Assembly: GCF_900699765.1 (NCBI RefSeq)
Contig: NZ_CAADHO010000016.1
Location: 28,417-92,416 of the forward strand
Length of the DNA stretch: 64,000 nucleotides
DNA from: Desulfoluna butyratoxydans
GTDB lineage: Bacteria; Desulfobacterota; Desulfobacteria; Desulfobacterales; Desulfolunaceae
Reading direction: 5' to 3'
In this document: one piece after another, positions 43,187-49,993 of the stretch
Layout of the letters: each line of letters begins with the position of its first letter
Numbering within the stretch: the first letter of the stretch is position 1
Notes under the pieces: generated by a model
The model's input: only the letters and a program-made list of their open reading frames with translations
The model's database searches: none
Told to the model about the DNA's origin: nothing
Program-made: the position numbers and the translations under genes

Positions 43187-43462
43187 TTGATAGGTCTAAG
43201 CGGCAATAATGAAGTTGTTGAATTTTTGGATCACATAGGTCGTAACTCTAAGACTGGAAATTTGGTTTTTTGGGCAAAATACAACGGTAAAAATATTACC
43301 ATTAATGTTTCAGTTGAGTCTATAAGGGATCTTCATTTTGATGATACATCAGAAATAGATGAAAAATTTTACAAAAATAAGCAGGTGTTTGAAAGAATAG
43401 CAAGGGATAAAATCCTAAAAGGGGAAGAAAAACCGTTTATTTGCACAACGGACTTGAAGTAA
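43187..43462 (+). CDS. small DUF1488-like protein
   Basis: The 91-residue protein has an N-terminal beta region with GNLVFWAKYNGKNITINVSV, which resembles the small DUF1488 family, and a charged C-terminus. The TTG start at 43187 is used because AGAGGTGATGG lies directly before it and no in-frame ATG is available. It is AT-rich. It sits between two nuclease-like genes on the same strand. Confidence 0.5.
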   Translation: MIGLSGNNEVVEFLDHIGRNSKTGNLVFWAKYNGKNITINVSVESIRDLHFDDTSEIDEKFYKNKQVFERIARDKILKGEEKPFICTTDLK

Positions 43463-43537
43463 CCTTAAATCAAAGCGCTTAGTTCTTTTTGATCAAAAGT
43501 GTATGTTGATATTTTTGGGGGGGAAGAGTGTAAAAGT

Positions 43538-44317
43538 ATGGATATGGGAATGTATTTTAAGTCAATTTCTCTCGAACTAACTTCCTTAAAAAACCGTGTT
43601 AGAAATTTTATAGAGGATAAACATTGGTTGACAGATGGAGAATGGAAAGAAAGTGTTATACGCTCAGTCTTGATGAGGAATCTTCCAGAAAATATACGTG
43701 TTGGTCGTGGGTTTATACTATCTTCAGGCGAAACATCGAGCCAAATTGACGTACTGCTATATTCTGCTGATTCTCCAGTTTTATTTCGTGATGGCGATTT
43801 GGTCTTCATAAGTCCAGAAGCAGTTCTGGGTGTTATTGAAGTTAAAACACAATTGAACAAATACAAACTCTTTGAGACTATATCAAAATTGCAAAAAATA
43901 GGTACTATACTTCGAGACAACGAAGAGTGCTTTCTTTCAATTTTTTCATATGAAAGTGGTGGGATAGTTTCTGGTGATGTGCTGGAATGCCTTTATTCTA
44001 CGACTAATTCATCATGTGATATAATAGACTTAATCTGTTTGGGAGATTCATATTTTATTCGCTACTGGGATTATAATCCTAGTAGCTCCTCAAGTATAAA
44101 TTATCATAGGTGGCATTTTTATGAATTACGTGAAATGTCATATGGTTATTTTATTCATAATATTCTTCAGAAGGTATGCCCTAACCATGTAGATAGTAGA
44201 TGGTTTCCGAATGTTTCTAAAGAGATTAACATTAAAGAGACGAAACAAAGGAAAAGATTTTCGTATGAAAGCATACCAGTTACAGAATTCTCGGAAGGCC
44301 AGCGCATAGGCGAATAG
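43538..44317 (+). CDS. DUF6602-type nuclease-like protein
   Basis: The 259-residue protein matches the DUF6602 pattern: YFKSISLELTSLKNRVRNFI, HWLTDGEWKESVIRSVLMRN, LPENIRVGRGFI, SSQIDVLLYS and VLGVIEVKTQL. The last two give a D...E-x-K arrangement typical of PD-(D/E)xK nucleases. The start is ambiguous: ATG 43538 was chosen, with a GTG at 43499 possible. DUF6602 proteins often occur in defence islands and prophages. The gene is strongly AT-rich, unlike the phage core, and is followed directly by the palindrome array. Confidence 0.65.
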   Translation: MDMGMYFKSISLELTSLKNRVRNFIEDKHWLTDGEWKESVIRSVLMRNLPENIRVGRGFILSSGETSSQIDVLLYSADSPVLFRDGDLVFISPEAVLGVIEVKTQLNKYKLFETISKLQKIGTILRDNEECFLSIFSYESGGIVSGDVLECLYSTTNSSCDIIDLICLGDSYFIRYWDYNPSSSSSINYHRWHFYELREMSYGYFIHNILQKVCPNHVDSRWFPNVSKEINIKETKQRKRFSYESIPVTEFSEGQRIGE

Positions 44318-44318
44318 G

Positions 44319-44365
44319 GTAGGTTAGAATCTTGACAAGATTACTTTGGTTGTCAGATATGGATA
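44319..44365 (+). repeat. degenerate palindromic element (copy 0)
   Basis: This degenerate copy keeps the core TTGACAAGAT...GTTGTCAGATAT of the repeat family but has decayed outer arms (TAGGTTAGA / GGATAT). It begins two bases after the DUF6602 stop. Confidence 0.6.
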
Positions 44366-44371
44366 TGTGAA

Positions 44372-44432
44372 GGGGGTAGACCTACACTCATGACAAAAAT
44401 TTTCAGCTTGTCAGATGTGTAGGTCTGAACCC
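44372..44432 (+). repeat. palindromic element, copy 1
   Basis: About 61 bp. The left arm is TAGACCTACACTCATGACAA and the right arm is TTGTCAGATGTGTAGGTCTG, so they pair across a short AT-rich loop. G-rich and C-rich ends extend the stem. Confidence 0.9.
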
Positions 44433-44732
44433 TTCTTTATAATGGATCTTTATAAATCTACAAAAGTTCCATTAAGCATTAAAAATTTGAATACAAGCAT
44501 TGCCGCATAAGTGTAAAAAGGAAATCCAACGAAAGAAAAAAATCTGGGAGGTAATAAGTAGAGTAGGTAATCTATAACGTTGAGTGCATTTAGGTTTGTA
44601 GGGGAGGTAGGTCAGGGTTCGATTCCCTGGGCGTTTGTTGTGCCCGTAGTCCTTATTCTTGTTCTTTTAAGGTACTTAAGTATCCGAGTGGCTTCTTCAA
44701 CCATGGGAAACAATAATTATAAGGAGGTGTCT
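44433..44732. other. AT-rich region with a tRNA T-arm-like fragment
   Basis: No firm gene is seen. CAGGGTTCGATTCCCTG at 44613-44629 is a perfect tRNA-type T-arm (5-bp stem, TTCGATT loop) without the rest of a tRNA. A longer frame starting at TTG 44580 covers part of the region but lacks a good ribosome-binding site. Confidence 0.4.
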
Positions 44733-44837
44733 ATGGGAAAAACATTAATAGCGCGCATTAAAGAAATTTCCAGTGCAGCAGTAGAAACAATATGGGCTGC
44801 AGGCGTCAGCTACGCTGTTGGTCGCCTATCAACCTAA
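44733..44837 (+). CDS. 34-residue hydrophobic small protein
   Basis: The ATG at 44733 is preceded by the optimal AAGGAGGTG at ideal distance. The 34-residue product (MGKTLIARIKEISSAAVETI, then a WAAGVSYAVGRLST end) has a basic start and a hydrophobic, small-residue-rich helix. It could be a membrane-active peptide or the C-terminus of a longer frame that begins at 44580. It is bracketed by palindromic elements. Confidence 0.45.
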   Translation: MGKTLIARIKEISSAAVETIWAAGVSYAVGRLST

Positions 44838-44872
44838 GTGTATTCGGCTAAGAAATCGAAATGGGGCGAAAT

Positions 44873-44931
44873 GGGGTCAGGCCTACACGCTTGACAAGAT
44901 TGTTCTGTTTGTCAGGTGTGTAGGCCCGGCC
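44873..44931 (+). repeat. palindromic element, copy 2
   Basis: GGGGTCAGGCCTACACGC, then TTGACAA, a short loop, TTGTCA and GGTGTGTAGGCCC. It is the same family as copies 1 and 3, with G-C changes that keep the pairing (GGCCTACAC / GTGTAGGCC). Confidence 0.9.
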
Positions 44932-44990
44932 TCTTCCTTTGACCCTTCCTTTGTGACGATATTTTTCTGTTGACGTGATCACAGGGCGAT

Positions 44991-45051
44991 GGGGTCAGAC
45001 CTATACTATTGACAAGATTAACTTGTTTGTCGGATGTGTAGGTCTGACCCC
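44991..45051 (+). repeat. palindromic element, copy 3 (best preserved)
   Basis: A 61-bp imperfect palindrome: GGGGTCAGACCTA..., TTGACAAGATTAAC, TTGTTTGTC and ...TAGGTCTGACCCC. The outer 13 bp pair perfectly. It sits 31 bp before the next gene. Confidence 0.95.
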
Positions 45052-45081
45052 ATTGCATTTTCGGAAAGGTGCTAAAATAGT

Positions 45082-45603
45082 ATGAAAATATCAACTCATG
45101 ATGATAGTTTTACGGTGTTCCCATATAGGAAAGACTATTCGGATGGGAGAACAAATAACGGTGGTATTGATCTGTTAAAAGAACCGTATAGAATAGATGA
45201 AATTTCTGAGGCAAGATCCTTTCCTGAACTTCGTAATTTAATACTGCAGTTTAATGCTGAGAATGGAAAATTTTTTACTCTGGGGTGTGAAAGTGGTTAT
45301 GATGAAAACGGTATTCATTATGGGTACATTGAATTCGCATTTCGGTCTCAAGAATTAGCTTCCGATCTCAAATTGAATGAAGAGTTAGATGAAAAATTCT
45401 ATGCATGGGTAAGGAATCAGGACGTTGCTCTAGAAGGTTTGCTCAAAGGTGCATTGGTCTGGGAGTTTTCATATTATTCTCATGAAGGATCATCCCAAAG
45501 AATCAAAGTCACAATTACATTTTGTGCTACTAATCAAAATAATTCTGGGCAAGTATTAGATATTATAGCAACCTATTTTACAACAGAAATAAATCACTGT
45601 TAA
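45082..45603 (+). CDS. AT-rich hypothetical protein
   Basis: The 173-residue soluble protein is not recognised. It reads as an alpha/beta protein with KFFTLGCESGYDENGIHYGY and WEFSYYSHEGSSQRIKVTIT. GGAAAGGTG lies about 10 bases before the ATG. It is bracketed by palindromic elements (copy 3 upstream, copy 4 downstream), as if carried in a cassette. AT content is far above that of the phage core. Confidence 0.6.
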   Translation: MKISTHDDSFTVFPYRKDYSDGRTNNGGIDLLKEPYRIDEISEARSFPELRNLILQFNAENGKFFTLGCESGYDENGIHYGYIEFAFRSQELASDLKLNEELDEKFYAWVRNQDVALEGLLKGALVWEFSYYSHEGSSQRIKVTITFCATNQNNSGQVLDIIATYFTTEINHC

Positions 45604-45658
45604 TTAATGGAAAGGGGGGCGCATCTTGACATTTGACACGCTCCTTCAGCTGCGTGAA

Positions 45659-45720
45659 GGGGGCAGGCCTACACATCCGACAAACTGATGTTTTCTGTCA
45701 AGAGTTTAGGTCTGACCCTT
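45659..45720 (-). repeat. palindromic element, copy 4 (inverted orientation)
   Basis: Read on the minus strand it gives GGGTCAGACCTAAACTCTTG, ACAG, a loop and GTTTGTCGGATGTGTAGGCC. It is the only full copy in the opposite orientation. It separates the two hypothetical genes. Confidence 0.9.
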
Positions 45721-45772
45721 TCTTGTAATCTGTCCCCGAAATCCTCACCGCATACGGCAGATTTCAATTGTT

Positions 45773-46339
45773 ATGAATCTAAGGAAGGCTATGTTAAAAG
45801 TAGTATTAGGCGCAATTATAGGTGGTTCTATCGTCTTTGTCTATCTGGTGTGTCCTGATTTTCATCTCGACACCAATTTATCAGTTAATATAGTCATAGC
45901 TATTGCTACTTGCGTTGCAACGGCAATTCACTATGACTCAATACGCAAACAGAGACGCGATAGGGTCTGGGATATGAACAAATCAATTATAATCGATTTG
46001 GTCCATGCCTTATCAAAAGTCATTGAAGAAATTGAAATTACGCTTGATAATGATGCTTCCCAAAAAACTGATATTGTCAGGGATTTAAACCCAGAACTGT
46101 ACAGGGTTTTAGATGAAAAAATTGATAATGCGTTAATAGTATACAAGCCTCTTATTGGTGAGAGTCTTACCAATAAATTATCAAAGTATAAGAAGGATAG
46201 TTGCAATATAACAGCTCAAGTATTTGAAGAACAATTCGATATTATAGAGGCTTACGAGAAACTGCTTGTGTCGTCTAAGGAACTATACGTAAGTATGCTT
46301 GGCTTAATAGAAAAATTATCAGGTGTAAATCGCCTATAG
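45773..46339 (+). CDS. AT-rich membrane protein with two N-terminal helices
   Basis: The 188-residue protein has two membrane helices at about residues 7-27 and 38-53 (VVLGAIIGGSIVFVYLV; VNIVIAIATCVATAI). A cytoplasmic helical domain of about 130 residues follows. Nothing in it is recognised. The layout, with a short membrane anchor and helical effector-like tail, resembles small phage-defence or exclusion proteins, but this is only a structural analogy. It is flanked by copies 4 and 5. Confidence 0.6.
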   Translation: MNLRKAMLKVVLGAIIGGSIVFVYLVCPDFHLDTNLSVNIVIAIATCVATAIHYDSIRKQRRDRVWDMNKSIIIDLVHALSKVIEEIEITLDNDASQKTDIVRDLNPELYRVLDEKIDNALIVYKPLIGESLTNKLSKYKKDSCNITAQVFEEQFDIIEAYEKLLVSSKELYVSMLGLIEKLSGVNRL

Positions 46340-46348
46340 TGAGAGTTA

Positions 46349-46410
46349 GGGGGGCAGACCTACACTCTTGACAAAAAACATCAGTTTGTCAGGTGTGTAG
46401 ATCTGACCCC
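46349..46410 (+). repeat. palindromic element, copy 5
   Basis: GGGGGGCAGACCTACACTC, TTGACAA, a loop, TTTGTCAGGTGTGTAGATCT and GACCCC. One arm has A for G (AGATCT), a small loss of pairing. It lies 38 bp before the next start. Confidence 0.92.
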
Positions 46411-46447
46411 GTCTCCTTCTCCCTTTCAAATCAAAAAGGAATAAAGA

Positions 46448-47836
46448 ATGCCCTACATGTTAATGATAACAGGTATTTTTTTTAGCGTGCTTTCAATCTT
46501 TTCCTTCGCGTTAGGTTGGGAAATGTGGAGGGATTCTTTACAAAATGGAAGCATAATTGGAATTGTTGAGGTTAATGATCCAAACGTAAAGTTGTCAGTA
46601 ATCCATAGTCTCAAGCTTACTGAACTCGATGGCAATTTAGTTGATAGTGAAGTACCAGGGGAGGATGGACGTTTTGTTTTTTCAAAGATTCATCCAGGCC
46701 AATATTTGCTAAATATTGAAGGGCAATTTATATCTTCCCCTAAAAAAGCTGTTAATGTTTTCCCCCATAGGGACAGTGATATAGGGGAAATTTCATGTTC
46801 ATTAAATGGAAATGAAAATTGGAAAGTTCTCTTTCAGCATTCACAAATTTCCAGTGCAATTATAACAGACGATGGTCAGATTTGGGCTGGAGGATTCCGC
46901 ACTGATAAACAATCTCATAATTCATATGTCTTATTTAGGTCTAACCATGAAAGAGATAAGTGGAATGAAGTAGTCATTCCTGAAATTAACGATGCAGAGC
47001 GAGTTTCCTTTTTACACCAGTTTGAATCTGGCGAAATGTGCTTGGGGACAAATGGGAAGGGCGCAGTAATATCAAGAGATGATGGCTTAAGTTGGGAGAA
47101 ACTCAAACTAGGATACGATATAAGCTCAATAAACTACATCTCTGAATTGCCCGGTAGTAAGTGGTTGATTGTTGCAAGAAGATTTGATGTTAAGTATGGA
47201 AAAACACCGCAGGATAAACCTCAATGTGTAATATTTGTTAGCAATGATAAAGGGAAAATATGGAATAGTATTTCTGAGATTAATTACAATGCTAATGCCT
47301 TCTTAAGGCATTCATCTGGTCGGATAGTCATCGGCACAGAATCAATTTACGGCGATGCTAGTATATTTTTTTCAGAAGATGGTGGTGCCACTTGGATCAA
47401 CTCAAAAATGCCCAAAGATTCTATACTTTATGGCGTAGACTGTTTTTTAGAAACTCACAACGGTGATTTATTGGCAGGAACTTTGGATGGGAAGTCTCGG
47501 AAAAACACTCACCTGAATGGTAGGCAATTCTTGAAAGGTGGCAGGATTTTTCTCTCACGAGACGGGGGTAAAGAATGGGAAATTCTGGCCGGTGAAGAGT
47601 CTTGGGGAAATGTTGGAGGGATTTTGCAACTTGAGGAATCCTCTTTTCTTTCAGCTGAAGGGGGGAATTTAATTTGGAGCAATAATAATGGTTCGACGTG
47701 GTTTCCTTTTGGAAAGAGTTCAAGCTGCTGGGTTAATGGAATAATAGAGTATGATTCTAAAATACTTATAATTGGTAATTCGGCACTTGCTGAGTCGTCT
47801 AAAGAAGGTTTAATAATAAATTATATAAAAAAGTGA
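46448..47836 (+). CDS. membrane-anchored Asp-box (BNR/sortilin-like) beta-propeller protein
   Basis: The 462-residue protein starts with a signal anchor (MLMITGIFFSVLSIFSFALG). A small beta-sandwich segment follows (about 35-105, GRFVFSKIHPGQYLL). Then a beta-propeller carries five Asp-box-type repeats: SRDDGLSWEK, SNDKGKIWNS, SEDGGATWIN, SRDGGKEWEI and SNNNGSTWFP. Such propellers act as secreted binding or glycan-recognition domains; no sialidase catalytic set is evident. It should face the periplasm. It is an unusual cargo for a P2-like prophage and is bracketed by palindromic elements. Confidence 0.72.
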   Translation: MPYMLMITGIFFSVLSIFSFALGWEMWRDSLQNGSIIGIVEVNDPNVKLSVIHSLKLTELDGNLVDSEVPGEDGRFVFSKIHPGQYLLNIEGQFISSPKKAVNVFPHRDSDIGEISCSLNGNENWKVLFQHSQISSAIITDDGQIWAGGFRTDKQSHNSYVLFRSNHERDKWNEVVIPEINDAERVSFLHQFESGEMCLGTNGKGAVISRDDGLSWEKLKLGYDISSINYISELPGSKWLIVARRFDVKYGKTPQDKPQCVIFVSNDKGKIWNSISEINYNANAFLRHSSGRIVIGTESIYGDASIFFSEDGGATWINSKMPKDSILYGVDCFLETHNGDLLAGTLDGKSRKNTHLNGRQFLKGGRIFLSRDGGKEWEILAGEESWGNVGGILQLEESSFLSAEGGNLIWSNNNGSTWFPFGKSSSCWVNGIIEYDSKILIIGNSALAESSKEGLIINYIKK

Positions 47837-47864
47837 AAACTAAGCATAGCAAGGTGAAAGTGAA

Positions 47865-47940
47865 GGGGGGCAGACTTACACTCTTGATCAGATTAATCTG
47901 TTCCCCGTGACGGGGTCAAACCTACACTCTTGACAAAAGC
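47865..47940 (+). repeat. rearranged palindromic element, copy 6
   Basis: Two left-arm halves lie in direct orientation: GGGGGGCAGACTTACACTC, TTGATCAGATTAATCTG at 47865-47900, then GGGGTCAAACCTACACTC, TTGACAA at 47912-47938. The right arm is missing, so it looks like a truncated or recombined copy at the end of the array. Confidence 0.75.
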
Positions 47941-47996
47941 GGTAATCTCGAAATAATTCCCTTGAAAAAGTAATCAAAAATGATAACATTAAAGCC

Positions 47997-48320
47997 ATGA
48001 AATGGACGGTAACCTTTTACAGCGATAAAGTGCGGGACGAAATTTTCCAGTTGCCGCCCAAAGTCCAGGCCAAGTTGATTCACCAGATGGAGATGGTTGA
48101 AAGCTACGGCCCCATGCTCGGCTTGCCCCATGTGCGCCAGATGGGAGACGGTCTTTATGAGATCCGGGCAAAGGCCCTGGACGGAAACGCGCGATCTTTC
48201 TTTTGTGCCATGAAAGGGCAGGAGCTCATCATTCTCCATACGTTCTTGAAAAAGGCACAGAAGACACCGAACAAAGAATTGAAGCTGGCGAGACGTCGGC
48301 TGAGGGAGGTGAAATCATGA
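47997..48320 (+). CDS. higB: HigB/RelE-type toxin (phage Gp49-like)
   Basis: The 107-residue protein fits the RelE-superfamily toxins of the Gp49/HigB type: MKWTVTFYSDKVRDEIFQLP, VRQMGDGLYEIRAKALDGNA, HTFLKKAQKTP. These are ribosome-dependent mRNA interferases. The stop overlaps the antitoxin start (ATGA). The toxin-first order is typical of higBA. GC content returns to host/phage-core level here, unlike the array before it. Confidence 0.88.
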   Translation: MKWTVTFYSDKVRDEIFQLPPKVQAKLIHQMEMVESYGPMLGLPHVRQMGDGLYEIRAKALDGNARSFFCAMKGQELIILHTFLKKAQKTPNKELKLARRRLREVKS

Positions 48321-48610
48321 GTCGCCCGACTTTCGATGATTTTAAAAAGAGGGCCCTGAAGAACCCCGAAGTCAAGGAAGCCTACGATGAACTGGCACCT
48401 GAGTTCGAGCTTCGCAGGAAACTGATTGAGATGCGGCTGGCCGCAGGCCTCACCCAGGAAGAGATCGCCAAGCGGATGGGGACCAAGAAGAGCAACATTT
48501 CCCGGCTCGAAAGCGCCAGTGGGAAGCACTCTCCCAAGCTGTCTACCCTGAAAAGTTACGCGGAAGCTGCCGGGTATACCTTGGACCTTCAGTTTCGCCC
48601 CACCCCTTGA
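48317..48610 (+). CDS. higA: HigA-type antitoxin
   Basis: The 97-residue protein carries an XRE helix-turn-helix: IEMRLAAGLTQEEIAKRMGT then KKSNISRLES, about residues 38-67. Its start overlaps the toxin stop by four bases, so translation is coupled. It should bind the toxin and repress their shared promoter. A bidirectional terminator follows. Confidence 0.9.
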   Translation: MSRPTFDDFKKRALKNPEVKEAYDELAPEFELRRKLIEMRLAAGLTQEEIAKRMGTKKSNISRLESASGKHSPKLSTLKSYAEAAGYTLDLQFRPTP

Positions 48611-48627
48611 ATCTATTTTTGCACCAC

Positions 48628-48667
48628 CAAAAGCCCCGTTGCCTTTCAAGGCACCGGGGTTTTTTTA
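48628..48667. terminator. bidirectional terminator between higA and the Ogr-like gene
   Basis: AAAGCCCCG and CGGGGTTTTTTT flank a stem with inner TTGCCTT/AAGGCA pairing. It lies between two convergent genes. Confidence 0.85.
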
Positions 48668-48672
48668 TTTCA

Positions 48673-48927
48673 TTATCCCGCCTGTAACACCTGAAACATC
48701 TCCCTCTGCTCACACCTTGACGCCCCTTTCCGGATCTTTTCCAACGCCTCCGGGGGAATATCCACCGCACTGGGTGACAGGGTGTGTGAAAACGCCAGGT
48801 CCATGACGAAGGTATGGCCGCACAGGGTGTTGGTGCAGGAGCAGTAGAGCTGCTTGAACTCGTCGGAGATCTGGGTGCTGGACTGAATGGTGGCGGCCTG
48901 GCCGCATCGATTGCATTTGATTCGCAT
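48673..48927 (-). CDS. ogr: Ogr/Delta-like zinc-finger late activator
   Basis: The 84-residue protein has the Ogr/Delta pattern: MRIKCNRCGQAATIQSS, then YCSCTNTLCGHTFV. This gives a CxxC...CxxxxC zinc site followed by AFSHTLSPS. P2 Ogr activates the late promoters for head, tail and lysis genes. It is placed beside the portal gene, in the same leftward orientation as Q and P. Confidence 0.9.
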   Translation of the reverse strand: MRIKCNRCGQAATIQSSTQISDEFKQLYCSCTNTLCGHTFVMDLAFSHTLSPSAVDIPPEALEKIRKGASRCEQREMFQVLQAG

Positions 48928-48951
48928 GGCTTAATTCCTTTCAGCCTTAAT

Positions 48952-49977
48952 TTATGGTGCATATTCAGGTTCGTCAAAGGCTATCCGCCTGGTGCCGGTT
49001 AAATGGTCGTTGATCTGGAGGAGGATCTTTCGGATGGGTTCGATCTCGTTTTTTTCATAGACCTGGTCGGCCTTGGTGATGTCTCCGAATCCGCCCCGGG
49101 CTTCAGTGGGCACCACGCTGGCCAGGGCCGGGGGGATGCGGTGGGCGGCGATGATGTCGTCCCGGGAGATGTTTTTGATTTTTTCCAGGTCGTCCTTCGT
49201 GGAAAAGTCCCCCACGGGGATGATCTGGAAATCCTTTTCCCTGCCGTTGGGCACGTGGAGGTAGAGGTTGCGGAAGTTGCCCAGCTTTTTGGTGGACTTC
49301 ACGGCGTCCCGGATGGCGTTTTGCTCTTTGTCCCCCAGGGTGGCGGCGGATGAATAGAAGATGTACCCGGCGTGGGCCCCGTTGAGATAGTAGCGCCGCC
49401 GGAACAGGGTAGCGTCTTCGTTCAAGAGCATGGACTGGATGGCCCCCAGGTAGGAGGGCAGACCGTAGATGGTCTGGGCCACGTCGTAGTTCTTCACGTG
49501 GATCACCTCCCCGGGCTGGAAGTCCGTGCGGCTGCCGTTCACGTTGAGCATGCAGTACTGGCCTGGCTCCTTCATCCTGCGCATGTTGATGGCGGGTAGG
49601 TGCACCAGGGCGATGACCTCTCCCATCCAGTTGGTGACCTTCTGGAAGTAGGCGTTCAAAAAGGTGACGTAGTCTGTGACAAAGGGGAGCATCTGCAGCA
49701 TGGGCACCGCGGCCGATCCCTTGAAGGCCCGCATGATCATGTTGGTTTTGAACTCCAGCAGGGGGCCGTGGTAGGCGTTGGCCCCGCGAAGCCGGGCAAG
49801 GCCTGCCAGGGACACGGGGGGGCTGTAATAGCTACCGTTGTCCAGGAGCCAGACGCCCACGTAGTCCTGGAGCTGGCTTGCCAGGATGGGGGTCGGTTCT
49901 CCGAAGTTGAAGGCCTCGGCGGTGCCGCCCTGGTCGGTCATGTGGTCCTTTCTTTGTTTTCTTCTCTTTTTTCCCAT
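48952..49977 (-). CDS. Q: phage portal protein (P2 GpQ)
   Basis: The 341-residue protein is a full-length P2-type portal: AFNFGEPTPILASQLQDYVG, HVKNYDVAQTIYGLPSYLGA, LFRRRYYLNGAHAGYI and RIPPALASVVPTEARGGFGD. Twelve copies form the DNA-packaging vertex. It lies 16 bp after the terminase gene on the same strand, the P2 arrangement. Confidence 0.95.
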   Translation of the reverse strand: MGKKRRKQRKDHMTDQGGTAEAFNFGEPTPILASQLQDYVGVWLLDNGSYYSPPVSLAGLARLRGANAYHGPLLEFKTNMIMRAFKGSAAVPMLQMLPFVTDYVTFLNAYFQKVTNWMGEVIALVHLPAINMRRMKEPGQYCMLNVNGSRTDFQPGEVIHVKNYDVAQTIYGLPSYLGAIQSMLLNEDATLFRRRYYLNGAHAGYIFYSSAATLGDKEQNAIRDAVKSTKKLGNFRNLYLHVPNGREKDFQIIPVGDFSTKDDLEKIKNISRDDIIAAHRIPPALASVVPTEARGGFGDITKADQVYEKNEIEPIRKILLQINDHLTGTRRIAFDEPEYAP

Positions 49978-49993
49978 GGGTATTGCCTCCGGA

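Noticed and set aside
44595..44650. Complete tRNA gene around the T-arm-like sequence
   Set aside because: No acceptor, D-arm or anticodon arm can be folded around it.
44319..47940. Integron-type gene cassette array with attC sites
   Set aside because: The palindromes do not show the paired RYYYAAC/GTTRRRY ends of attC, copies occur in both orientations, and no integron integrase is present.
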